The notes beneath the pieces were generated by a model. It was given only the letters and a program-made list of their open reading frames with translations, was not told where the DNA came from and did no database searches. Positions 8,195-14,338 of a DNA stretch of 20,825 nt are shown here, one piece after another. Made by a program: the position numbers and the translations under genes. The stretch is from a virus, in IMG/VR virus record IMGVR_UViG_3300025305_000186, positions 1 to 20,825 of that record. The stretch is one strand, 5' to 3'. Within the stretch, counting starts at the first letter, position 1, and each line of letters opens with the position of its first letter.

Positions 8195-8408
8195 ATACTA
8201 ATCTATAACTAAGCTGATATCATGTGAAAGTTAAATTATATATTTGGGAAGTATATGGACTTATCCCTGGAGAGGCAGTAGCCAATTCTTGGGTTTCACA
8301 CCTTGTATTTCGTCAGAGCCAGTTCCATTTTTAGTCTTGGACTAAGCTCTACCCATACTCTGCTTTATAACAAGGCTGGTTTCGACAATATCGGAGAAAA
8401 CTCAAGGA

Positions 8409-8433
8409 GAACATGTTCCTGTAAATTCAGGAA
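8409..8433. repeat. Two overlapping palindromes, operator-like
   Basis: GAACATGTTC is a perfect ten-base palindrome at 8409-8418. It overlaps TTCCTG (8416-8421), which is mirrored by CAGGAA (8428-8433) across six bases. Such paired symmetric sites often bind dimeric repressors. They could equally be hairpins in a plus-strand RNA ending at the terminator near 8629. Confidence 0.5.
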
Positions 8434-8530
8434 ACCCCTATCAAATCCAACGTCTGACCCCTTAGGTAGAACTAATGCTAGGGTACCTACTGGGTGATTA
8501 TTATTATTATCTAATAACATTGTCATGGGG

Positions 8531-8580
8531 AATATAGCATAACTTTAGACAATATGCAAAAGGTTTGAAAAATATAGCAT
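8531..8580. repeat. Direct repeat AATATAGCAT, two copies 40 bases apart
   Basis: AATATAGCAT occurs at 8531-8540 and 8571-8580. Each copy is followed within three bases by TTTAG. The 40-base period is close to four helical turns, so a protein could bind both copies on one face of the DNA. The sequences also look like weak -10 boxes. Confidence 0.45.
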
Positions 8581-8608
8581 TTTAGTGTGTGGCCTTTCTC
8601 CCATGGGT

Positions 8609-8629
8609 ACCCCCCTATCGGGGGGTTTT
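8609..8629 (+). terminator. Rightward intrinsic terminator
   Basis: Six C, loop TATC and six G are extended by one A-T pair, then TTTTC follows. The U-tract lies only on the plus-strand side. It ends a plus-strand transcript, yet no plus-strand gene precedes it in the window. It may end an unannotated small RNA or insulate the promoter that follows. Confidence 0.75.
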
Positions 8630-8632
8630 CGT

Positions 8633-8683
8633 AATAACGATTACGTTATTTACAATTTGTATTATTAGATTATATTATTGTAA
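8633..8683 (+). promoter_or_regulatory. Promoter of the rightward operon with nested inverted repeats
   Basis: TTTACA (8649-8654) and TATATT (8671-8676) are 16 bases apart, a good sigma70 match. The core is bracketed by a perfect inverted repeat, TTACAAT at 8650-8656 and ATTGTAA at 8677-8683. A second inverted repeat, AATAAC/GTTATT, lies just upstream at 8633-8650. A repressor on either site would block polymerase. The predicted start near 8683 leaves a leader of about 35 bases before the first gene. Confidence 0.65.
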
Positions 8684-8717
8684 GTAATTACTTAACAACT
8701 AACTTAGGAGACATACT

Positions 8718-9077
8718 ATGTCACTTATAAAGAATCAACTCACAGATGATGAGTTACTAAAGCTAGCTGAGCAGCTGGCTCCACTTATTATCCCAGCAGC
8801 CATAAAGGCTGACACACCTAAAGAACCTGATGCTATTAATGAAGACGAACTGCCGCCTGGCATGGGTGTAGTTAATGGTGAAGTAGTATACACTGACCCA
8901 GCAGTAAAGGTAGCTGATGAGGTTATTGGCAAAGCTTTAAAGTCTTTACCTATGGGAACTGCTACCTATGTCGGAAGACGTGGTACTACTGTAGTCAATC
9001 ACTCCAAAGAATCCATTGATGCTGTTGAATCATGGAAGAAGAGGAGAAACCAATGGCAAACTAGGAGTAAACTGTAA
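8718..9077 (+). CDS. Uncharacterised first rightward gene
   Basis: The 119-aa product is unrecognised. The N-terminus is helical (TDDELLKLAEQLAPLIIPAA), followed by a Pro/Asp/Glu-rich linker. The segment PPGMGVVNGEVVYTDP has a beta-turn look. The C-terminus is basic and aromatic (ESWKKRRNQWQTRSKL), which could touch nucleic acid. A clear TAGGAG precedes the ATG. The gene stands alone between a strong promoter and a strong terminator, so it is probably an abundant early product. A regulatory or host-takeover role is a guess from position. Confidence 0.75.
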   Translation: MSLIKNQLTDDELLKLAEQLAPLIIPAAIKADTPKEPDAINEDELPPGMGVVNGEVVYTDPAVKVADEVIGKALKSLPMGTATYVGRRGTTVVNHSKESIDAVESWKKRRNQWQTRSKL

Positions 9078-9099
9078 ACTTTACGCTGTATCCGTAACG

Positions 9100-9140
9100 A
9101 GAGTGGCAACGCTAGTGCATGAGTGTTGTCACTCTTTCTT
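9100..9140 (+). terminator. Intrinsic terminator after the first rightward gene
   Basis: A 14-pair stem (9100-9113 with 9122-9135, two G-U pairs, loop AGTGCATG) is followed by TTCTT and further T-rich sequence. It separates the 119-aa gene from the structured non-coding region to the right. Confidence 0.8.
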
Positions 9141-9224
9141 GGTTTAGTCTTTATTTTAACTAACTATCATATATACATAACATATACATACTACCAACTT
9201 ATACTCAACAACTTGACAAATTCC

Positions 9225-10040
9225 CTATGGTGGGGGAGTAGTGAAAGTGGGATATCTACTATAAAGCAGGTAGCTGGTTAAAGACAGCAGAAAGTCCTGC
9301 CTATCAACAAACATATGATAAGAAATAGTCCTGGCAAGGTTGCACCCACAAAAATTTTATATACGCTGATAGCCCTTTGAGCTTAAGCCACTACAACTCT
9401 TGAGATACCAATGGCTTCTTAAGATAAACTTAAACATAACTGATGGTTTGAGGTGATACAGTCACTCATTGTTTAGGTATTGAATTGGTGTGTTATTAGC
9501 ATAGGAACAGGGAGAGCATACATAAACTACATGGTGTAAATGGTCTATGTGTGTTCTCTCTAATTTTTGAAAGTTTTTACACCTTTTGACAGTTGTCACG
9601 ATAGGCTCCCTCTAACAGCTAGGTTCATAGCCTAGTACAGTGTTAGTCTCACTGGACTGTCGAATATTTCTTTGGCACTCTAATTCATATCAATCTTAAG
9701 CTATCAGGAGTATCAAGTTTATGGTCCAGTTGGTTGCTGGTTAGACTACTGTAAATATGTATGAATGATAGTGATTGACGCTATTCTTTATAGCGAACCT
9801 GAGTGCCAATATCTTTACAATAGACACCACCCGCATGGCAGAGATTAAGTTCGTCTGTAGAGGGAGAGAATATGAAGATATTCTTCAGTCACGTGCCTTG
9901 ATGGTTTTGTAGCCACTTTAAATAATTACTGATAGGTAGACAGAGTGTGGTATAAACTGTGAGGGATTGCTTAACTTGAGCGAGATGACATAGGCAGTTG
10001 CGAAGATATGAACCCTAGCAATACCACGTCTATTGTAATA
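9225..10040 (+). ncRNA. Giant structured RNA candidate (GOLLD/ROOL-like layout)
   Basis: About 930 bases between a terminator and the next gene lack coding potential but are full of nested helices. Examples: 9266-9270/9296-9300 around 9273-9276/9285-9288; 9382-9390/9412-9423 (bulged); 9511-9524/9546-9561; 9588-9593/9656-9661; 9612-9617/9641-9646 around 9619-9623/9631-9635; 9672-9680/9801-9809 (nine perfect pairs) around 9779-9784/9790-9795; 9815-9825/10028-10038 (eleven perfect pairs) around 9947-9953/10021-10027 and 9867-9873/9878-9884. Loop bases 9533-9540 pair perfectly with 9576-9583, and 9955-9959/9995-9999 crosses 9962-9965/10013-10016, giving two possible pseudoknots. G-U pairs occur in the plus sense, supporting that strand. 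Size, phage context and a tRNA-like neighbour recall GOLLD and ROOL RNAs, which form multimeric cages. The ends are uncertain and family membership is not shown. Confidence 0.7.
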
Positions 10041-10071
10041 CTTTTAATAAACCTCTTGAAGGGAGGATAAT

Positions 10072-10338
10072 ATGTGGACAATAAATCAGAAAGAGCTCAC
10101 AATGAGTCGGAAGATAATTAACTATTTTCGTACTATTACTTCTGAAGAGTTTCTTGGATGGTTAGTCTTAAGGGCAGTACAAGAGCTTATCAAAGTTATC
10201 CTGGGTCGTAAAGATAGCAATGCTAATCTTATGGATGGTAATGCTGATAATTATCATGAGCTTGATGATATGGTTCTTGATAGTGATAATCAATATCTAG
10301 TGGAATTTGCTAAAAAACTATTGAGGTATGGGTCTTAA
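10072..10338 (+). CDS. Small protein after the large RNA
   Basis: The 88-aa product is unrecognised. An amphipathic helical N-terminal half (EEFLGWLVLRAVQELIKVIL) could sit on a membrane or dimerise. The C-terminal half is acidic (Asp/Asn-rich) and ends with a helix containing FAKKLLRY. The ATG at 10072 follows GGGAGG at correct spacing. A second Met at residue 11 has no ribosome site of its own. It lies about 30 bases after the structured RNA, so the two may share a transcript. Confidence 0.65.
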   Translation: MWTINQKELTMSRKIINYFRTITSEEFLGWLVLRAVQELIKVILGRKDSNANLMDGNADNYHELDDMVLDSDNQYLVEFAKKLLRYGS

Positions 10339-10353
10339 AAAAAGGGAGATAAC

Positions 10354-10521
10354 ATGTGTAATATAATACAAGTAACAAAATGGTTAACAAGATATAATCT
10401 ATCATGGTGTAAAGAAGAAGCTGAACGCATTACTGAGAAGACTGGTGATAAATGCAAAGTGATGAATGGCGGTAAAGGCAAAGAAGATAAAATCGCTGTT
10501 GTCAGATGGGTAAAAGATTAA
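10354..10521 (+). CDS. 55-aa small protein
   Basis: The product begins MCNIIQVTKWLTRYNLSWCK and continues EEAERITEKTGDKCKVMNGG with a basic, hydrophobic end (KIAVVRWVKD). An AGGGAG site lies eight bases before the ATG and the gap to the preceding gene is 15 bases. The pattern of a helix (WCKEEAERI) followed by short strands suggests a compact fold with three Cys. Function is unknown. A strong terminator follows at 10554-10621. Confidence 0.6.
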   Translation: MCNIIQVTKWLTRYNLSWCKEEAERITEKTGDKCKVMNGGKGKEDKIAVVRWVKD

Positions 10522-10553
10522 GTAGTAAAGCTCTAGTGCAAACTAGCCGTAAT

Positions 10554-10621
10554 ACAGAGATAGCGGTCGGTATAAATTACCACACCCAGACATATGTGCA
10601 AATTGTGGTCTCTGTTTTTTT
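10554..10621 (+). terminator. Long-stem intrinsic terminator
   Basis: ACAGAGA (10554-10560) pairs with TCTCTGT (10609-10615). An inner ACCACA/TGTGGT helix stacks on the 3' side, and seven T follow. It closes the transcription unit carrying the 88-aa and 55-aa genes and possibly the large RNA. Confidence 0.7.
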
Positions 10622-10652
10622 ATATTTGAACATGAGCACAGACCTCAAATGT

Positions 10653-10791
10653 TGGGTTAGGCTCATTAAAGGTTCGTGGATCGCTACCACAGCTTATGTT
10701 CAATAGTTTGCTGCTGATATCTCTAAGCATAGATATATGTTGAAGGCATGAGTCGCTGCAATACAAGGTTCGAATCCTTAATCTTAACCCA
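10653..10791 (+). ncRNA. tRNA-like RNA with a T-arm and extended core
   Basis: GGTTCGAATCC, the exact T-loop consensus, lies at 10767-10777 in an AAGG/CCTT stem. TGGGTTA (10653-10659) can pair with TAACCCA (10785-10791) as an acceptor-like helix. GGCTCA (10660-10665) can pair with TGAGTC (10749-10754), leaving the T-arm between the two, as in the tRNA-like half of tmRNA. Inside lie GTGG/CCAC around a seven-base loop and ATATCT/AGATAT. No normal D arm, anticodon arm, tag frame or encoded 3' CCA fits this fold. ATGAGC upstream (10632-10637) offers a competing pairing. It may be a decayed tRNA or a new tRNA-like element. It is bounded by terminators on both sides. Confidence 0.4.
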
Positions 10792-10833
10792 TGACTGGTA
10801 AATGGGGCCTGAAGTGTCAGTAGCAAAGAATTA

Positions 10834-10864
10834 TTAGGGATGATAGTTATATCCCTAAATTTTA
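10834..10864 (+). terminator. Probable intrinsic terminator after the tRNA-like RNA
   Basis: TTAGGGAT (10834-10841) pairs perfectly with ATCCCTAA (10851-10858) across nine bases, then ATTTTA follows. The U-tract is short, so termination may be partial. Confidence 0.55.
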
Positions 10865-10890
10865 CTTAACTAAAGAAGGGATAAATAAAG

Positions 10891-11067
10891 ATGAAAGTAC
10901 TTGTAGTTAAAATAATTAAGACTCTTTATCCAGGTATAACCAGTAAATACAGTGAAGGTGTTCATGCATCTAAAGAACCAATGCTTAAAACTCTATTAGA
11001 ATTAAAAGATGATGATCTTATTGCTTTATATGATGCAGTTGTACACAATCATAAAGGAGGAAACTAA
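10891..11067 (+). CDS. 58-aa small protein
   Basis: The product begins MKVLVVKIIKTLYPGITSKY and contains a helix MLKTLLELKDDDLIALYDAV before a His/Lys/Gly end. It looks like a compact alpha/beta protein and is unrecognised. GAAGGGA lies upstream of the ATG. It opens the long rightward series, and its end contains the AAAGGAGG ribosome site of the next gene. Confidence 0.6.
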   Translation: MKVLVVKIIKTLYPGITSKYSEGVHASKEPMLKTLLELKDDDLIALYDAVVHNHKGGN

Positions 11068-11068
11068 T

Positions 11069-11212
11069 ATGAGTGATATCTATAAATGTGAATGTGGACA
11101 CATAGTTCATACTGATAGCAAGGAACCTCCTGAATCTTTAAACTGGAGTGATGGTCACATATGTGTTCTTATAAAACAAAATAAGGAGGAGAAGGATGAG
11201 GATAAAAAGTAG
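11069..11212 (+). CDS. 47-aa zinc-knuckle-like protein
   Basis: The protein reads MSDIYKCECGHIVHTDSKEP and later SDGHICVLIKQ. C-x-C-G-H near residues 7-11 and H-x-C near 30-32 could bind one zinc, as in small zinc ribbons. The tail is Lys/Glu-rich. I use the ATG at 11069, eight bases after AAAGGAGG, and not an ATG upstream in the same frame, which lies inside the preceding gene. Function unknown. Confidence 0.6.
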   Translation: MSDIYKCECGHIVHTDSKEPPESLNWSDGHICVLIKQNKEEKDEDKK

Positions 11213-11348
11213 CTATTATGGTGCTAAAGTTATACTGTCTAAAGATCCAGTACCAGAATGGTGGAAAGCTGGACCACGTAAATGGTGTAAATATGTAATT
11301 GGTAGGGATAAAATCCAGAGAAGGGAGAAGAAAAATGAGTCTAATTGA
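11196..11348 (+). CDS. 50-aa basic protein
   Basis: The product begins MRIKSSYYGAKVILSKDPVP and contains EWWKAGPRKWCKYVIGRDK, very basic and Trp-rich, then a Lys/Arg tail. The ATG follows AGGAGGAGAAGG and overlaps the end of the preceding gene by 17 bases. The TGA lies within the first codons of the next gene. Tight packing and the strong ribosome site support coding. Function is unknown; binding to nucleic acid would suit the charge. Confidence 0.55.
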   Translation: MRIKSSYYGAKVILSKDPVPEWWKAGPRKWCKYVIGRDKIQRREKKNESN

Positions 11349-11520
11349 TGATCTTATAGATAGATGGGTTGATATGATTGATGGACCATTATCAATTAAT
11401 AAGAAACAAGGATTTGTGTTGAAGAATGGTATGAGAATTATACTAGATGATGATTCAAGTTTATCACACAAGTCAAAAGAAAGATTAAGCAATCATTATA
11501 AGAAGGAAGGGAGTAAATAA
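11335..11520 (+). CDS. 61-aa small protein
   Basis: It starts MSLIDDLIDRWVDMIDGPLS, an amphipathic helix. A beta-like stretch follows (GFVLKNGMRIILDDDSSLS) and a basic end. I chose the ATG at 11335, preceded by AAGGGAG, over an in-frame ATG at 11299 inside the previous gene. The stop TAA shares a base with the next ATG. Function unknown. Confidence 0.55.
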   Translation: MSLIDDLIDRWVDMIDGPLSINKKQGFVLKNGMRIILDDDSSLSHKSKERLSNHYKKEGSK

Positions 11521-11729
11521 TGCATATGTGTATGTATTGTACAAGTGTGGCTACTTTCTTTAGAGAAGGTATATTGGTGGTTCGTAAATGGTTGTTCTTT
11601 AAGAAGAATATAGTCAAAGTATTTCGTGCTTGTCCTAATATAAGCTGTCAATATCATGCTGAAGAGGATGCAAGGAATTGGGCTAAAGGAGAAGTACCAA
11701 AGCTTGCATGGGAAGGAGAAGTAAAATGA
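11520..11729 (+). CDS. 69-aa Cys-rich protein
   Basis: C-x-x-C near the start (MCMYCTS) and C-x-x-x-x-C in the second half (ACPNISCQYH) give four possible zinc ligands plus a His. A very basic, aromatic segment lies between them (VVRKWLFFKKNIVKVF). The layout suggests a small zinc ribbon. The ATG overlaps the previous TAA (TAATG) and AAGGAAGGGAG lies upstream. It overlaps the next gene as ATGA. Function unknown. Confidence 0.55.
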   Translation: MHMCMYCTSVATFFREGILVVRKWLFFKKNIVKVFRACPNISCQYHAEEDARNWAKGEVPKLAWEGEVK

Positions 11730-11899
11730 GCTATCTTGAATATAGTTTGATATGTCTAGTGTTAATACTAATAGTTGGTATGGCTTGGTTGTACTATGAT
11801 TTAGGAGCTATGACTGTTAGGAAAGAACAGTGGAGATTAGTTGCTCTTGAAGGAGAGAAAATGGCAAAAAGTTTGAAGAAACATGTGAAGGGTAGTTAA
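11726..11899 (+). CDS. Single-pass membrane protein
   Basis: The 57-aa product has one hydrophobic segment near residues 5-27 (YSLICLVLILIVGMAWLYYD) and a basic cytoplasmic-type tail. The short acidic N-terminus and Lys-rich C-terminus predict an N-out topology. The start is the ATG at 11726, preceded by AAGGAGAAG and overlapping the previous stop as ATGA. It could be a holin-like or accessory inner-membrane protein, but no endolysin lies beside it, so I leave it unassigned. Confidence 0.6.
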   Translation: MSYLEYSLICLVLILIVGMAWLYYDLGAMTVRKEQWRLVALEGEKMAKSLKKHVKGS

Positions 11900-11905
11900 T
11901 ATTTA

Positions 11906-11979
11906 GTCAGCACTTACTTACTCCCTTCACATACCCAGGTAGACCAACCCAAGTGGGTGCTGACAGATTTATAAGGGAG
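11906..11979 (+). promoter_or_regulatory. Hairpin leader with an anti-Shine-Dalgarno in its loop
   Basis: GTCAGCAC (11906-11913) pairs perfectly with GTGCTGAC (11957-11964). The loop contains CTCCCTT, an exact complement of the ribosome site AAGGGAG (11973-11979) of the next gene. A small ACCC/GGGT hairpin stacks inside. It could switch translation of the 66-aa gene, or the match may be chance. Confidence 0.4.
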
Positions 11980-11985
11980 ATAAAG

Positions 11986-12186
11986 ATGGATAAAGAAATA
12001 ATGTTGCTTCAGAATAGAATAAATGAACTTGAATTAGAAAATTGTGAAGCACAACACAAAATAAAAGAGCTAGAACACGAAATTCTTGAAATAAAAAAAG
12101 ATGAAGATGACATGGTTAGTACAATAAGTACGTTAATAACCATGTTACCTCCAATAAATATTAAGGATTTATTAAAAGGATGTTAA
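11986..12186 (+). CDS. 66-aa coiled-coil protein
   Basis: It starts MDKEIMLLQNRINELELENC and continues as regular heptads (HKIKELEHEILEIKKDEDD), so residues 2-40 should form a coiled coil. A more hydrophobic end follows (STISTLITMLPPINIKDLL). The ATG at 11986 has AAGGGAG upstream. Upstream GTG codons fall inside the hairpin leader. It may be a dimerising adaptor; function unknown. Confidence 0.6.
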   Translation: MDKEIMLLQNRINELELENCEAQHKIKELEHEILEIKKDEDDMVSTISTLITMLPPINIKDLLKGC

Positions 12187-12208
12187 ACAAAAAGAAAAGG
12201 AGAACAAA

Positions 12209-12850
12209 ATGCAGTTAGTGACAATGAAAGTTAAGGATGTTAAAACTAATAATGGTAATCCACCTGAGAGAACAGATAGGAATAATAAGTTTAAAAATCT
12301 TATGAAGTCTGTTTCAAAGGTTGGTTTAATGTCACCAATAGTAGTGTCAAGTGATAATCGTCTCATCAATGGTATGAGAAGACTTGCTGTTCATAAAGAT
12401 CTAGGCAAGAAGACAATAAAAGCAATCAGACATAATTCACAATCATCAACTCGTTTTGATGAATTCTTTCTTGAATGCAATATTGTTGAAAAGATAACTG
12501 GATCTCAGTGGGCATGGAGATATTTAAAGGGTGCATCTGTTCCAAGTCATTTAAAAAGAATGTTTACAAGCCTAGAAACAATTGGTGGAAAAGCATGTCT
12601 TCAGAGAATGGTGGAATTAAAGAAATCCCCAGTAAGTTTCTCTATTGGATTAACTATGTTCAGAAACTATACTGGAAATATGAATAAAGTAATGGCAAAG
12701 AAAGTAATCTATTGGATGCTTTATGTCAGTTCAGCATATAGATTAAAAGTTCTCATAGGTGAATATGTTCCTATGCAGGTCTTAGTAAATGCTGTTAAAG
12801 AAAAGAAACAAATAGTCCTGACTAAAAAGGGTTGGGAATTAGCAAAATAA
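12209..12850 (+). CDS. ParB/Srx-like domain protein
   Basis: The N-terminal 75 residues follow the ParB/sulfiredoxin-like pattern. LMKSVSKVGLMSPIVVSSDN (31-50) corresponds to the 'I-x-x-x-G-x-x-x-P-I-x-V' strand. RLINGMRRLAVHKDLG (51-66) corresponds to the signature usually written G-H-R-R, with Met replacing His. The C-terminal 140 residues are helical and basic and not recognised. Phage ParB-like proteins may bind DNA, act as CTP switches or be nucleases. The missing His may change the activity. A GGAG site precedes the ATG. It heads the group of larger genes and may act as a regulator or DNA-organising protein. Confidence 0.7.
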   Translation: MQLVTMKVKDVKTNNGNPPERTDRNNKFKNLMKSVSKVGLMSPIVVSSDNRLINGMRRLAVHKDLGKKTIKAIRHNSQSSTRFDEFFLECNIVEKITGSQWAWRYLKGASVPSHLKRMFTSLETIGGKACLQRMVELKKSPVSFSIGLTMFRNYTGNMNKVMAKKVIYWMLYVSSAYRLKVLIGEYVPMQVLVNAVKEKKQIVLTKKGWELAK

Positions 12851-12860
12851 AGGAGAAATC

Positions 12861-13325
12861 ATGGCTATAAAATATCAACAAGGTGATGTCCTGTTTATTA
12901 AGCAGGAAAATGTAAATACTAAAAAAGGATGGAATATTGTAAAGGGTGCTGAAGGTGATTCTAATGATGGAAAAGAAGTACTACATGCTGGTAAAAATGT
13001 ACCTGGATACCATTCTAATAAAACACAAACTGCATATGTTAATGGAAGAGCTAAAGGTAAGAAATTAACAGTTGCTTTTGGTGAAGTTACAGGTCATTCT
13101 CATTCATTCTATATGGATAAGAATCCTCCAGGTGTAGAAATAACTGCATTTGGAAGAAGGAGTACATCTGTAGGAGATATTCCACAGTATGTTAATATCG
13201 AAGGTGAATCAACCATCAATCACGAAGAACATAATGCTCTTACAATGCCTACTGGTCTTTATGAAGTAAGAATAGTACAGGAGTTTGATCATATTGCTGG
13301 TAGAGCAAGAAATGTAGCAGACTGA
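12861..13325 (+). CDS. Conserved GEVTGHSH/HEEH protein
   Basis: The 154-aa protein has GEVTGHSHSF at 74-83 and HEEH at 121-124. The end reads EVRIVQEFDHIAGRARNVAD. The spaced His and Glu residues could make a metal site in a beta-barrel-like fold. I recall related proteins with TGH-x-H, H-x-E-H and a C-terminal R-x-V-x-D in phages and bacteria, without a known function. AAAGGAG precedes the ATG. The TGA overlaps the next start (TGATG), so the product is made together with the 331-aa protein. The pair looks like one module. Confidence 0.6.
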   Translation: MAIKYQQGDVLFIKQENVNTKKGWNIVKGAEGDSNDGKEVLHAGKNVPGYHSNKTQTAYVNGRAKGKKLTVAFGEVTGHSHSFYMDKNPPGVEITAFGRRSTSVGDIPQYVNIEGESTINHEEHNALTMPTGLYEVRIVQEFDHIAGRARNVAD

Positions 13326-14320
13326 TGAGTATCTATATGAATACTCGAGAAGGTCTAAAAAGAAAAGAAAAGATTCTAGATCTTCTTAAGGATGGTAAAA
13401 GGGGCGATATGGTTACTTTCTACCCTGGATATGGGTATAGATGGACTGCATTTGCATTTATAAAAGCTAGTAATAAAACTATAAATGTATATTGCTATGA
13501 CAGATCCTGGTATGAAAGAGCTGATCATAAAGTTCCTGTTGCTAATATCACTAAAGATCATGTAAAAATGCTTGATGGTCGATATTCGAGAGGTAATGTG
13601 ACTGATACTAAACCAAAAATAGGAGAATACTCTTATACATTTAGAGGATTTCTTAATTTAGGTATGATAGATAATGTTGATTTAAAATTCCTAAGACAAG
13701 GTACTTTAGTCAATATGAATGGAACAACAGTTGCTACTTACTTTCCAATAAAGTTTAATTGGGAAGGTGAATTAATAGGAAGAATACCTAAGAAAGCTAA
13801 AGATATGGCTATTCACTGTATTCAAGAGGATAGGAAGATCAAAAATAGTAATGCTAGATCTAATTATCAGAATACAAGAGTGGTTAGGTTAATGAGATTA
13901 GCTGAATCTAAAAATGACTGGAGTAAACTAAAAACTTCAGATGTATTCTGTCTTACTAATGTAGCAAAGAGAACTGAATTGCTTGAGCACTTTGGTGTAG
14001 AAACTGTACTTGCAACTTTAGATCATGAAGTGGTCCATAAAGATGAAATTGATGGAAGAAAGTATGAACTTCTACGGTTTCAACTTCCTAGAACTGGATT
14101 TGCATGGAATGAAGGAGTACGAACTAGAATAGAAACAGTTCCAGCAACATACTTGAAGATGATTAACCCATCTACAGGTGAAAGTTGTATCGAAGGCATT
14201 CCTAACAATACACAAAGTACATGGAGAACGGAAGTTACTACAGCAACAGTACAAGAAGCTCTTGCTTGGAGAGATGATGATCCAGCAGGGAAATATGTTG
14301 TGCCAGTCGCATTAACATAA
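13325..14320 (+). CDS. 331-aa protein, partner of the TGHSH protein
   Basis: No catalytic family can be given with confidence. The N-terminal half is mixed alpha/beta and basic. Residues 276-315 read YLKMINPSTGESCIEGIP, then EALAWRDDD. This combination of NPSTGE, EG-x-P and ALAWR resembles the C-terminal signature of a family I recall as DUF6745-like, often beside proteins like the previous gene. The segment before it (RTELLEHFGVETVLATLDHE) looks like a helix-strand unit found in that family. Translation is coupled to the previous gene through TGATG. A promoter and terminator follow closely, so this gene probably ends a transcription unit. Confidence 0.55.
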   Translation: MSIYMNTREGLKRKEKILDLLKDGKRGDMVTFYPGYGYRWTAFAFIKASNKTINVYCYDRSWYERADHKVPVANITKDHVKMLDGRYSRGNVTDTKPKIGEYSYTFRGFLNLGMIDNVDLKFLRQGTLVNMNGTTVATYFPIKFNWEGELIGRIPKKAKDMAIHCIQEDRKIKNSNARSNYQNTRVVRLMRLAESKNDWSKLKTSDVFCLTNVAKRTELLEHFGVETVLATLDHEVVHKDEIDGRKYELLRFQLPRTGFAWNEGVRTRIETVPATYLKMINPSTGESCIEGIPNNTQSTWRTEVTTATVQEALAWRDDDPAGKYVVPVALT

Positions 14321-14324
14321 TATA

Positions 14325-14333
14325 TGGTATAAT
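14325..14333 (+). promoter_or_regulatory. Extended -10 promoter
   Basis: TGGTATAAT is a perfect extended -10 element (TGn plus TATAAT). No good -35 is visible, which extended -10 promoters can tolerate. The predicted start near 14340 coincides with the 5' arm of a hairpin. Confidence 0.5.
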
Positions 14334-14338
14334 GAAGG

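Larger units (their letters stand above)
8195..8717. other. Divergent non-coding region between the two gene blocks
   Basis: About 520 bases hold no convincing gene. It contains paired palindromes, direct repeats, a rightward terminator and a rightward promoter, listed separately. Further inverted repeats are visible: TTAGTC/GACTAA around a three-base loop near 8334-8348, and TAGGTA at 8463-8468 with TACCTA at 8484-8489, flanked by a matched ACCC/GGGT pair. A TATAAT on the minus strand (8240-8235) may serve the leftward operon, but I see no convincing -35 box. This is the natural control region of the phage. Confidence 0.6.

Noticed and set aside
8303-8497. 64-codon open frame on the plus strand in the divergent region
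   Set aside because: No ribosome site, Cys/Ser/Thr-rich and irregular composition unlike its neighbours, and it crosses several palindromes and hairpins.
8370-8610. Possible tmRNA on the plus strand, because GGTTTCGAC resembles the tmRNA 5' region
   Set aside because: No tag reading frame ending in Ala-Ala-stop and no T-loop at the 3' side were found.
9213-9245. TTGACA as a -35 box for the large RNA
   Set aside because: No recognisable -10 sequence lies 16-19 bases downstream; the region there is G-rich.
9240-9340. Group I intron-like core (AAGAAATAGTCC)
   Set aside because: The partner P7 strand and the other conserved core segments do not appear in the right order, and no interrupted gene flanks the region.
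10620-10826. 68-codon open frame on the minus strand across the tRNA-like stretch
   Set aside because: No ribosome site, opposite to all neighbours, and it overlaps RNA-like structure and a terminator region.
11169-11492. 107-codon open frame on the minus strand
   Set aside because: It is the complement of well-supported small plus-strand genes and has no ribosome site.
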